Assembly: GCA_030018645.1 (NCBI GenBank)
Contig: JASEHX010000021.1
Location: forward strand, 1-15,056
Direction: 5' to 3'
Source: Candidatus Margulisiibacteriota bacterium
GTDB lineage: Bacteria > Margulisbacteria > WOR-1 > O2-12-FULL-45-9
DNA: 15,056 nucleotides
The translations under genes and the position numbers were made by a program. Below the pieces are notes generated by a model that worked only from the letters and a program-made list of their open reading frames with translations, ran no database searches and was not told the DNA's origin. Shown here one piece after another: positions 1 through 6,638 of this stretch (its first letter is position 1; each line of letters opens with the position of its first letter).

Positions 1-138
1 AACAGCTTCAATTACCAATTGACCTATAAACTTAGCCCAATTTGGTCTATAATGTACTATCGCGAGCCGATTACTTGGCAGGAGCTGACCAGCGGCTATG
101 CCAAATTAACGCTCAAAGCCGGCCTTTCGCTGCGATGA
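1..138 (+). CDS. 3' end of a beta-rich envelope protein, possibly TamB-like (partial)
   Basis: Reading frame 1 is open from the first base of the window and stops at TGA 136-138, giving the last 45 residues of a protein that begins outside the window. The visible tail alternates polar and hydrophobic or aromatic residues (for example YQLTYKLSPIWSIMYYREP and YAKLTLKAGLSLR), as in the beta strands of an outer-membrane barrel or the C-terminal beta domain of TamB/DUF490 proteins. The next gene is an Omp85 protein, and TamB-family genes often sit next to Omp85 genes, which favours TamB. The TGA overlaps an ATGATG at 135-140, so the two genes are probably co-transcribed. The family assignment is inference from 45 residues and context; another barrel protein is possible. 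Confidence 0.5.
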   Translation, partial: NSFNYQLTYKLSPIWSIMYYREPITWQELTSGYAKLTLKAGLSLR

Positions 139-152
139 TGACTGGGAAAATT

Positions 153-1964
153 ATGAAAAAAAAGACGAGCATCGGTTTGTTATTATTGCTCTATGTATTG
201 ATCTTATCTGCTTGCGCGCCCAACGTGCAAAAGGCGGCTAAATTAGATCAATCCGTTTCCATCAAACCCTCAAAAGAAACAATGGCTGTACCATTGCATG
301 AAGCGGCGCCTTCATACGAAACAGTGCTTGTGAATAGCGGCCAAACAGTCGAAGCCCCGGATAAAAGCATTGCGGTTTCTTCCAATATTACCGCTATTGA
401 AGTGCTCGGGAATAAGCTTGTTCCTTTAAAAGATATCGAAGATGTGGTTTTTAGCCGCGCTGGCGAAAAATTGCTGGAAGAAAAAATCAATAACGACCTC
501 AAAGCCATATACTCCATGGGCTTTTTTTCTGACACTTCAGTTTCGTTTGAGTCCCAAAGGAACGGCACCAAAGTGGTCATCAATGTAGTAGAGAACCCGG
601 TAATTAACGCTATTTCGCTGGAAGGCAGCACGGTCTTTCCGGCCGCAGCTATCCTTGGGTCGATGGAAACCAAAAGCGGCCAAATATTAAACTACAACAC
701 TCTGCGCGATGATATTGAAAAAATCACCGCTTTATATAAAAGCAATGGATATATCTTGGCCCGGGTGGCTGACGTGCAAACTGATGAGAAGACCAGCGTC
801 CTCTCCATTAAAATTATCGAAGGGGTCATTGAAGCCATTACTTTAAGCGGCAATGAACAGACACAGGACTATGTAGTCATGCGCGAATTGAATACCAAAA
901 CCGGCAAACCGCTCAACGAAAACACCCTCAAAAAAGACCTGCGGCGGGTTTTTAACCTGGGTTTTTTCTCTGAAGTAAACCCGGTCTTTGAACCGGGCAC
1001 AACCGCTGACAAAATGATTTTGCAGCTCAACATCAAAGAAAGCCGCACCAGCACCGTAAACTTTGGCGGCGGCTACGGGGAGCGGGAAGGATGGTTTGGG
1101 TTTGCCGACCTGTCGGTCAATAATTTACTGGGCACCGCCCAGGGGCTTTTACTGCGGGGCCAAGTTGGACAGGAACTTTCTACCTACCAATTCAGGTACA
1201 CTAACCCCTGGTTCCTGCCTGACCGTTTGGGCGACCGATCTTTTTTCACCGCCCGCCGCTGGCTGACGGTCGGCCGCGATATATATTTGACCGAGCAGGA
1301 CGCTGTTTATAACGGTTTTGACCTCTCGTTAGGGAAAACGATCTCTGACTATGTCAGCCTTACTTGGTCACTGGGCAGTGAGCTGGTTTCCCCTTACAGC
1401 ACTTCCACTTTTGAGGCCTACCAGTCCGATACGATTGGCTTAACTTTGGCTTGGGATACCCGTGATTTTTGGCTCAATCCCAAAAAAGGCCAATATTATA
1501 CTTTCCAGATCAAACAAGGTTGGAAATACACCACCAGCTGCGCCGACTTTTTCAAGATCGGCGGCGATGTTAACCATTATTTCTTACTCCGCGAAAATCA
1601 GGTTTTTGCTTTCCATGTCGGCGCCGGAATGGGTTTTGGCGCCATTCCCATTGGTGAAGAATACTACGCCGGCGGCGCCAATAGCGTCCGCGGCCACAAT
1701 CCGGCTGAAGATAAAAGGGGACCGCGCAAGCTGATTACCAACTTTGAGTACCGCATGGACTTTTCTGACATGTTCCAGGGGGTTGTCTTCTATGACTGGG
1801 GTGATGCTTGGGATTCCGGCGCCCCCGATCCGGCTAATTTTATCGCTGGTTACGGCCCGGGCGTGCGCGTCAATACTCCCCTTGGTCCAATTCGCCTCGA
1901 TTACGGCCTCCCGGCCGCCGGCGGCGCAGGCGTCCTGCATTTTTCGATTGGGCAAGCTTTCTAG
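153..1964 (+). CDS. Omp85-family outer-membrane assembly protein (BamA/TamA type) with a lipoprotein-like signal
   Basis: Omp85 proteins insert or translocate proteins at the outer membrane. The chosen start, ATG 153, gives a 603-residue protein beginning MKKKTSIGLLLLLYVLILSAC: a basic N-terminus, a hydrophobic core and an L-S-A-C lipobox with Cys21. Longer in-frame starts run back into the upstream gene and would bury this signal. A Ser/Thr/Pro-containing linker (about 22-78) is followed by three POTRA-like repeats (about 79-149, 150-224, 225-298), two of them carrying the typical 'GFF' before a beta strand. A barrel of about 300 residues follows, with the conserved VRG motif near residue 512 (SVRGHNP) and a C-terminal aromatic residue (IGQAF). 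Three POTRAs and the lipobox resemble TamA or the lipid-anchored TamL of Bacteroidetes more than classical five-POTRA BamA. Whether it serves as BamA or TamA/TamL cannot be decided here. Confidence 0.9.
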   Translation: MKKKTSIGLLLLLYVLILSACAPNVQKAAKLDQSVSIKPSKETMAVPLHEAAPSYETVLVNSGQTVEAPDKSIAVSSNITAIEVLGNKLVPLKDIEDVVFSRAGEKLLEEKINNDLKAIYSMGFFSDTSVSFESQRNGTKVVINVVENPVINAISLEGSTVFPAAAILGSMETKSGQILNYNTLRDDIEKITALYKSNGYILARVADVQTDEKTSVLSIKIIEGVIEAITLSGNEQTQDYVVMRELNTKTGKPLNENTLKKDLRRVFNLGFFSEVNPVFEPGTTADKMILQLNIKESRTSTVNFGGGYGEREGWFGFADLSVNNLLGTAQGLLLRGQVGQELSTYQFRYTNPWFLPDRLGDRSFFTARRWLTVGRDIYLTEQDAVYNGFDLSLGKTISDYVSLTWSLGSELVSPYSTSTFEAYQSDTIGLTLAWDTRDFWLNPKKGQYYTFQIKQGWKYTTSCADFFKIGGDVNHYFLLRENQVFAFHVGAGMGFGAIPIGEEYYAGGANSVRGHNPAEDKRGPRKLITNFEYRMDFSDMFQGVVFYDWGDAWDSGAPDPANFIAGYGPGVRVNTPLGPIRLDYGLPAAGGAGVLHFSIGQAF

Positions 1965-1965
1965 C

Positions 1966-2547
1966 GTGTTTGCGCTTTACCTTAAAGAACTTATTGAGTG
2001 GAATAAAAAGTTTAACCTTACTGCAATAACCGATCCGGAAGAAATAAAAGTAAAACATTTTGAAGATTCTCTTACTATTTTACAATCAATTCCTCTCTCC
2101 AACCAATCGGTTATCGACATTGGGGCAGGAGCCGGATTTCCAGGGATCCCGTTAAAAATTAAGTGTCCAGGAATAAAACTAACCCTAGTAGAAGCCACTA
2201 AAAAGAAATTTGAATTCCTAAAACATCTTATCTCTATCTTAAAATTGGACAATACCGAAGCAATATGGGGAAGAGCTGAAGAGTTAAATCAAGACTTTAG
2301 ATATTATGGCAAATATGATTTGGCTGTAGCACGCGCCGTCGCCAAACTGAACAAATTGGTTGAATATGCTTTACCCTTTCTAAAAACCAATGGCTTGTTT
2401 ATCGCCCAAAAAGGCCCCAATATTGATGAAGAAATTAAACTGGCAGGTAAAGCCCTAAAAAAATTCGGCGGAAAGATACAAGAAGTTAAACGCCTTCAGC
2501 TTTCCAATGGGGATAAGCGAACCCTGGTGGTCATTAGTAAGCTATAA
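1966..2547 (+). CDS. rsmG: 16S rRNA (guanine-N7)-methyltransferase RsmG (GidB)
   Basis: RsmG uses S-adenosylmethionine to methylate N7 of a conserved guanine in the 530 loop of 16S rRNA. The family start motif EWNKKFNLTAITDPEE, the SAM-binding glycine-rich loop VIDIGAGAGFPGIPL (about residue 49) and the later AVARAVAKL segment and QKGP loop are all visible. No ATG lies near the conserved start. GTG 1966, one base after the upstream TAG, is chosen (193 aa); TTG 1948 would add six residues and overlap the upstream gene. Neither has a Shine-Dalgarno sequence, so translational coupling is likely. Either start is shorter than usual (about 205-240 aa), lacking part of the N-terminal helix region. 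By eye the gene is clearly AT-richer than its neighbours. Confidence 0.9.
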   Translation: MFALYLKELIEWNKKFNLTAITDPEEIKVKHFEDSLTILQSIPLSNQSVIDIGAGAGFPGIPLKIKCPGIKLTLVEATKKKFEFLKHLISILKLDNTEAIWGRAEELNQDFRYYGKYDLAVARAVAKLNKLVEYALPFLKTNGLFIAQKGPNIDEEIKLAGKALKKFGGKIQEVKRLQLSNGDKRTLVVISKL

Positions 2548-2553
2548 TACAGC
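2543..2553 (+). promoter_or_regulatory. -10 box (TATAAT) placed for a leaderless transcript of the DUF4015 gene
   Basis: A perfect TATAAT occupies 2543-2548 and overlaps the rsmG stop codon (TAA 2545-2547). The ATG of the next gene follows after five bases. A sigma-70-type start about seven bases after the box would fall at or next to the ATG, giving an mRNA without a leader. No Shine-Dalgarno sequence precedes the ATG. I see no good -35 box at 16-18 bp spacing (the region reads AACCCT), so the promoter may be weak or the match may be chance. Confidence 0.45.
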
Positions 2554-3645
2554 ATGCAAAACCATCTATTTAAATTCTTTCTCGGTCTAATCTTTGTATT
2601 CGTCGTCATCCTCATCTCTTCTTTCAGCTTCCAAAATATTTTTGAAGAAATTATCCCAAAACAAAAGGTTAGATCTGATAAAGGCATATATATTACAGCC
2701 AATGTCGCCCAGGCCAGCCGTCTGTTTGATAATATCAAAGCGCAGGCAAAGGCGGCAGGAATAAATACGCTGGTCATTGACGGAAAAAGCGCAATTGAAA
2801 AACCTCTTCTGGCGCTCATCAAAGAAAAAAAACTAACTTCGTCGACAAAACTCCATCCCAATCCTTGGCTGACAAAATTATCCAATGCCCTGCACCAAGA
2901 AGGATTTATCGTTACGGTGCGCCTGGTGGTCTTTAAAGACGACCATTTGGCCATTGCCCGGCCCGACTTGGCAGTGCATTTGTCTGGCGGAGGAATTTAC
3001 CGCGACCGCAAAGGCGGCAAATGGGCGGATCCTTATTCCGACGAAGTGCGCCTTTACAATGCCATAATTGCCGAAATTGCCGCCCTCTCCGGGGTTGACG
3101 AGGTCCAATTTGACTATATCCGCTTCCCGGCCGAAGCCGATGCGCACAATGCCCAGTATCCCGCCCTTAAGAAAGATGTATCGCGAGTAGATATCATCTG
3201 CACCTTTTTAGAAGAAGCGCGCCGGCGGACACAGAAGTATAATGTATCGCTAGCTGTGGATATTTTTGGGGTCACGGCCTGGCAAAGCCAGAATGACATA
3301 AATAGCTTAGGTCAGGATCTAAAACGTATGGCAAAGTATATTGACGTAATCTCGCCGATGCTTTATCCCTCGCACTTTCACAATGGTTATGACGGTTTCG
3401 CTAATCCCGGTTCAGAACCCTATTACTTTATTTATGCCGGGACGGCGAAAACGAAAGAGATCTTATCCGGCGAAGCAGTTGCAATAATCCCTTGGGTTCA
3501 AGGTTTTAATTTACGTTCACCAAACTTCGGCACTGGTTACATTTCTGAACAAATTAAAGCCGCCCAAGACGCCGGCGCGACCGGATTTTTAATCTGGAAT
3601 GCCAGGAATGATTACTCGGTCCCTTTTCGCGCGCTTAAAAAATAA
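2554..3645 (+). CDS. Membrane-anchored putative glycoside hydrolase, DUF4015 family
   Basis: This 363-residue protein resembles the DUF4015 'putative glycosyl hydrolase' family (TIM-barrel fold; substrate not established). Residues about 5-28 form one hydrophobic segment after a short N-terminus, so the enzyme is probably anchored in the inner membrane facing outward, or exported. The barrel begins with KGIYITANVA. The family signature VDEVQFDYIRFPAEAD lies near residues 181-196, with acidic residues where such barrels place catalytic groups, and DVISPMLYPSHF is near 264. The C-terminal GATGFLIWNARNDY matches the last barrel strand. Length is normal for a single-domain member. It follows rsmG by six bases but has its own candidate promoter. 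A role in cell-wall or polysaccharide turnover is plausible but is inference. Confidence 0.82.
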   Translation: MQNHLFKFFLGLIFVFVVILISSFSFQNIFEEIIPKQKVRSDKGIYITANVAQASRLFDNIKAQAKAAGINTLVIDGKSAIEKPLLALIKEKKLTSSTKLHPNPWLTKLSNALHQEGFIVTVRLVVFKDDHLAIARPDLAVHLSGGGIYRDRKGGKWADPYSDEVRLYNAIIAEIAALSGVDEVQFDYIRFPAEADAHNAQYPALKKDVSRVDIICTFLEEARRRTQKYNVSLAVDIFGVTAWQSQNDINSLGQDLKRMAKYIDVISPMLYPSHFHNGYDGFANPGSEPYYFIYAGTAKTKEILSGEAVAIIPWVQGFNLRSPNFGTGYISEQIKAAQDAGATGFLIWNARNDYSVPFRALKK

Positions 3646-3677
3646 TGCCAAACTGACGTCGGTAATTTATTGCAATC

Positions 3678-3800
3678 GTGGTTATCTTTATCACCCATTA
3701 TGTCGGCGACTGGATTGGCTTTTGTTTTCAAGCACTAAGAACTCATGAAAAAGTTTTTAACTTTTCTTTGTGCCGCCAAAGGCGCCGCGGGTATCATTGA
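3678..3800 (+). pseudogene. Possible remnant of a small membrane protein (weak DUF3307-like resemblance)
   Basis: From GTG 3678 to TGA 3798-3800 there are 40 sense codons. The reading frame is open slightly further upstream, with the hydrophobic residues FIAI preceding VVIFITHYVGDW. The hydrophobic stretch followed by H-x-x-G-D-W, a later Gln and basic residues recalls the N-terminus of DUF3307 proteins, where a His and Asp sit at the end of the first membrane helix. The remainder becomes arginine-rich and stops, and no full-length continuation is apparent. No Shine-Dalgarno sequence precedes the GTG. It could be a decayed gene, a genuine tiny gene or chance; the family link is only a visual resemblance. 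Confidence 0.25.
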
Positions 3801-3862
3801 AAAAGAATACGGCAAGTCCCCGCGACCATAAAGAAAATCCTTAAGCTAAAATAGAAAAAATA

Positions 3863-3877
3863 TGCTAGAATTTCGGC
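3863..3877 (+). promoter_or_regulatory. Extended -10 promoter of ilvB, leaderless spacing
   Basis: TGCTAGAAT at 3863-3871 combines an extended -10 TG dinucleotide with TAGAAT, one mismatch from TATAAT. The ilvB ATG begins six bases after the box, at the expected transcription start. There is no Shine-Dalgarno sequence in the preceding A-rich stretch. No strong -35 is seen, which is acceptable for an extended -10 promoter. This probably drives the whole ilvB-to-ymdB operon as a leaderless mRNA. Confidence 0.6.
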
Positions 3878-5554
3878 ATGCAGATCATCGGCGCAGAAGC
3901 ACTGCTTGAAAGCTTAAAAAAAGAAGGGGTAGATGTCCTTTTTGGCTATCCCGGCGGGGCCGTCCTGCCCATTTATGACGCCCTCTATAAAGAAAAAGGT
4001 CTGCGCCATATCTTGACCCGCCACGAGCAGGGCGCCGCCCATGCAGCCGACGGGTATGCTCGAGCCACCGGCAGGGTGGGCGTCTGCTTGGCCACTTCGG
4101 GCCCGGGAGCTACCAATTTAACCACTGGCATTGCCACGGCTTACATGGATTCAATTCCTATGGTCGCTATAACCGGGCAGGTTGCCACTCCGCTTATTGG
4201 CCGTGATTCTTTCCAGGAAGCTGACATTACGGGAATCACACAGCCCATTACCAAGCACAATTATCTGGTAAAAGAGGCATCAGATATTCCTCGAGTAGTT
4301 AAAGAATCCTTTCACATCGCCCGCACGGGCCGGCCGGGACCGGTCGTTATCGATATTGCTAAAGATGCCCAAGCCAATAAGATAGAATTTAAGTATCCGG
4401 ACAAGATCAATCTCCCGGGTTATCGGCCGATCACACAAGGTCATTCGCGGCAAATCAAAGCCGCCGCCAAAATGATCTCTATTGCCCAAAAACCGGTTAT
4501 TTATGCCGGCGGCGGAGTTATTACTTCCGGCGCCGCTAAAGAACTAAAAGAATTAGCGGAAAAATGCGGCATTCCGGTAACTACCACCCTGATGGGGCTG
4601 GGCGGGTTTCCTGACAGTCATCCGCTTGCTTTGCACATGCTGGGGATGCACGGGACGGCTTATGCCAATTACGCCACACAAGAATGCGATTTGTTAATTG
4701 CCATTGGCGCCCGCTTTGACGACCGCGTAACCGGCCATCTGCCCACTTTTGCCCCGCATGCCAAGCATATCCACATTGACATCGACCCGGCGGAAATCGG
4801 CAAAAATATCTGCGTCGACGTGCCCATTGTAGGAGATGCCAAATTGGTCATAAAAGATTTACTGGCGCGCATCAGCATCAACAAAGCCAAGCATGCCGCT
4901 TGGCTGGAGCAAATCAAAGAATGGAAGCAAAAATTCCCGTTGGCTTATAAAAAAGATAAAGTTCTGCGCCCGCAGTATGTGGTTGAGATGATTTACGCTG
5001 TAACTGACGGCGATGCTATCATCTGCACCGAAGTGGGCCAAAACCAGATGTGGGCGGCGCAATACTGCAAAGTCAACAAGCCCCGCAAATGGATTTCTTC
5101 CGGCGGACTTGGCACTATGGGGTTTGGGTTCCCCGCCGCCATCGGTGCGCAAGTTGGCAAACCGGATGCCGTAGTGTTCGATATTGCCGGCGACGGCAGT
5201 ATCCAAATGAATATCCAGGAAATGGCCACCGCCGTCAATAATAAACTGCCGATTAAGATTGCCGTGCTGGATAACGGTTATCTTGGCATGGTGCGGCAGT
5301 GGCAGGAAATGCTTTACGGCAAAAGATATTCGCATACCAACATTGACAACAATCCGGACCTGGTAAAAATAGCCGAGGCCTTTGGCGCCGCCGCTATCCG
5401 GGTCAAAAAAACAGAGGACGTAAAGAAAGCTTTATTGGAATCTTTGAAAATAAAAGACCGGCCGGTTTTGCTGGACTTTATCGTTTGCCGGGAGGAAAAT
5501 GTATTCCCTTTTGTCCCGCCAGGGCAAGCCATCAACGAAATGTTGATCGATTAG
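3878..5554 (+). CDS. ilvB: Acetolactate synthase, large (catalytic) subunit
   Basis: This is the thiamine-diphosphate enzyme that joins two pyruvates, or pyruvate and 2-oxobutyrate, in the first common step of valine, leucine and isoleucine synthesis. The 558 residues match the usual family length. The N-terminal domain shows GYPGGAVLPIYD and RHEQGAAHAADGYARATG, with Glu50 as the cofactor-activating glutamate. The middle domain has the acetohydroxyacid synthase FAD-site region (FDDRVTGHLPTF). The C-terminal ThDP motif starts GDGSIQMN at residue 438 and leads to the NN pair, followed by LGMVRQWQEMLY, which includes the tryptophan typical of acetohydroxyacid synthases rather than other ThDP enzymes. 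The cognate small subunit lies 20 bp downstream. No attenuator-type leader is evident; the predicted mRNA is leaderless. Confidence 0.97.
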   Translation: MQIIGAEALLESLKKEGVDVLFGYPGGAVLPIYDALYKEKGLRHILTRHEQGAAHAADGYARATGRVGVCLATSGPGATNLTTGIATAYMDSIPMVAITGQVATPLIGRDSFQEADITGITQPITKHNYLVKEASDIPRVVKESFHIARTGRPGPVVIDIAKDAQANKIEFKYPDKINLPGYRPITQGHSRQIKAAAKMISIAQKPVIYAGGGVITSGAAKELKELAEKCGIPVTTTLMGLGGFPDSHPLALHMLGMHGTAYANYATQECDLLIAIGARFDDRVTGHLPTFAPHAKHIHIDIDPAEIGKNICVDVPIVGDAKLVIKDLLARISINKAKHAAWLEQIKEWKQKFPLAYKKDKVLRPQYVVEMIYAVTDGDAIICTEVGQNQMWAAQYCKVNKPRKWISSGGLGTMGFGFPAAIGAQVGKPDAVVFDIAGDGSIQMNIQEMATAVNNKLPIKIAVLDNGYLGMVRQWQEMLYGKRYSHTNIDNNPDLVKIAEAFGAAAIRVKKTEDVKKALLESLKIKDRPVLLDFIVCREENVFPFVPPGQAINEMLID

Positions 5555-5574
5555 TCGAAAATTAGAGATTAGAG

Positions 5575-6087
5575 ATGAAGCATACTATATCTGTTATCGT
5601 AGAGAATAAACCAGGAGTCCTGCACCGCGTGGCAGGGCTATTTAGCCGGCGCGGGTTTAATATTGAAAGTTTGGCCGTCGGTGAAACACAAGACCCTGCC
5701 ATTTCCCGCATGACTATTGTGGCCGAGGGCGACGAGCAAACGTTGGAGCAAATTATCAAACAGCTCTATAAGCAAATTGATACTTTGCGGATTTTTGATT
5801 TATCGCCCGAGCAAGCCGTAGAACGCGAACTGGCTTTAATCAAAATTGCGGCCAGCGAAAAAACGCGCAGTGAAATCACCCAAATTGTTGATATTTTCAA
5901 GGCGCGGATTGTGGACGTGGCACAGGATTCCATTATCATCGAAATTTCCTCGGAAAAAGAGAAAATAAACGACTTGCAGAAAATGCTGGAAAAATTCGGC
6001 ATCCTGGAATTGGTGCGGACCGGAAAAATCGCCCTCCAGCGCAGCTCCTTGACTTGCCAATCCAGCCTGTCTGTGCTAAAATTTTAA
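5575..6087 (+). CDS. ilvN: Acetolactate synthase, small (regulatory) subunit
   Basis: The small subunit activates IlvB and confers feedback inhibition by branched-chain amino acids, usually valine. The N-terminal ACT domain begins at residue 2 with KHTISVIVENKPGVLHRVAGLFSRRGFNIESL and is complete to about residue 75. The C-terminal ALS_ss_C domain follows (residues about 80-155), ending with the typical RTGKIALQR. A tail of 14 residues (SSLTCQSSLSVLKF) extends past the usual end; total length is 170. The ATG at 5575 is preceded by two exact copies of ATTAGAG and only a weak purine-rich ribosome site, so coupling with ilvB across the 20-bp gap is likely. Confidence 0.95.
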   Translation: MKHTISVIVENKPGVLHRVAGLFSRRGFNIESLAVGETQDPAISRMTIVAEGDEQTLEQIIKQLYKQIDTLRIFDLSPEQAVERELALIKIAASEKTRSEITQIVDIFKARIVDVAQDSIIIEISSEKEKINDLQKMLEKFGILELVRTGKIALQRSSLTCQSSLSVLKF

Positions 6088-6118
6088 GCGGGATTGACCG
6101 CTCCGAAGTCGCGGGGAA

Positions 6119-6131
6119 AGGGACAATAAAT
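6119..6131 (+). promoter_or_regulatory. Shine-Dalgarno sequence supporting a TTG start for pgsA
   Basis: AGGGA at 6119-6123, within a longer purine run (GGGGAAAGGGA), lies eight bases before TTG 6132. The alternative in-frame TTG 6054 is inside ilvN and has no such site. Confidence 0.6.
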
Positions 6132-6638
6132 TTGACGCTCGCCAATAAAGTTACTTTTTTAAGGCTTGCCCTCATCCCTCTTAACCTGATCCTTTTGCTT
6201 TTTGGGTTAAATGGCTTAGCCGCCCTTTTATTCCTTTTCCTTTCCTTATCGGACGTGGTTGACGGCTACATTGCCCGCAAGTACAACCAAGTTTCCGAAC
6301 TTGGCAAGTTAATTGATCCCTTGGCGGACAAGATCCTTGTTATAACGGTTTTGATTGCCTTAGTCGAACAGGGCCTGGCGAGCTCGGCGCCGGTCATGCT
6401 GCTCGCGGCGCGCGAATTTATTGTTTTCGGCGTCCGGGTCATGGCGGCAAAAGCGGGAACTATCCTTCCGGCCATTCCGTCGGCAAAATGGAAGACAGCT
6501 TTGCAGTTAACAGCTGTCTTAATGCTCATGTTTGATCTTCCTTTTGCTAATTTGGCCCTTTGGGTAGCGGTCCTGCTGGCGCTCTTTTCAGGCGGAGAAT
6601 ATTTATGGCAGAACCGGACACTGCTGCAGTCGAAATAA
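6132..6638 (+). CDS. pgsA: CDP-diacylglycerol–glycerol-3-phosphate 3-phosphatidyltransferase
   Basis: PgsA makes phosphatidylglycerol phosphate from CDP-diacylglycerol and glycerol 3-phosphate at the inner membrane. The CDP-alcohol phosphatidyltransferase signature is complete at residues about 41-67: DG-x2-AR-x8-G-x3-D-x3-D (DGYIARKY … LGKLIDPLAD). Four to six hydrophobic helices are visible, starting with TLANKVTFLRLALIPL, the usual PgsA opening. No ATG or GTG lies near the conserved start; TTG 6132 with its Shine-Dalgarno sequence gives 168 residues, close to the family norm. TTG 6054 would add a non-conserved stretch overlapping ilvN. The gene overlaps cinA by 34 bp. CDP-alcohol transferases can differ in acceptor, but the pgsA-cinA-recA context supports PgsA. 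Confidence 0.88.
   Translation: MTLANKVTFLRLALIPLNLILLLFGLNGLAALLFLFLSLSDVVDGYIARKYNQVSELGKLIDPLADKILVITVLIALVEQGLASSAPVMLLAAREFIVFGVRVMAAKAGTILPAIPSAKWKTALQLTAVLMLMFDLPFANLALWVAVLLALFSGGEYLWQNRTLLQSK
6492..6520. repeat. Perfect 9-bp inverted repeat inside pgsA
   Basis: AAGACAGCT at 6492-6500 and its exact reverse complement AGCTGTCTT at 6512-6520 flank an 11-base spacer containing the palindrome GTTAAC. It encodes part of a membrane helix (KTALQLTAVL), so it may be coincidence, an mRNA hairpin or a dyad-symmetric protein site. It lies about 85 bp before the cinA start. Confidence 0.7.
6594..6597 (+). promoter_or_regulatory. Shine-Dalgarno sequence deciding the cinA start
   Basis: GGAG at 6594-6597 lies seven bases before ATG 6605. 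This supports that ATG rather than the upstream in-frame start at 6560, which would add a stretch unlike CinA. Confidence 0.65.

Larger units (their letters stand above)
3646..3877. other. 232-nt intergenic region before ilvB
   Basis: The gap holds a small possible gene remnant (see the pseudogene entry), a 28-codon ATG ORF at 3745-3831 in another frame with no clear ribosome site, a weak interrupted inverted repeat (CGCGGG 3786-3791 with CCCGCG 3819-3824), and the ilvB promoter at its right end. The inverted repeat has a loop of 27 bases and no following U-run, so I do not call it a terminator. No tRNA-like or riboswitch-like fold was recognised. Confidence 0.6.

Noticed and set aside
19..53. 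TTGACC and TATAAT as a promoter for the Omp85 gene
   Set aside because: The spacer is 23 bp, too long for a normal sigma-70 promoter, and both boxes lie inside the upstream coding frame.
3786..3824. Inverted repeat CGCGGG/CCCGCG as a terminator
   Set aside because: The loop is 27 bases long and no U-run follows on either strand; it is too weak to call.
3745..3831. A 28-codon ORF before ilvB as an attenuation leader peptide
   Set aside because: It has only scattered Leu and Ile codons with no run of branched-chain codons, no convincing terminator hairpin follows, and the best ilvB promoter lies downstream of it.
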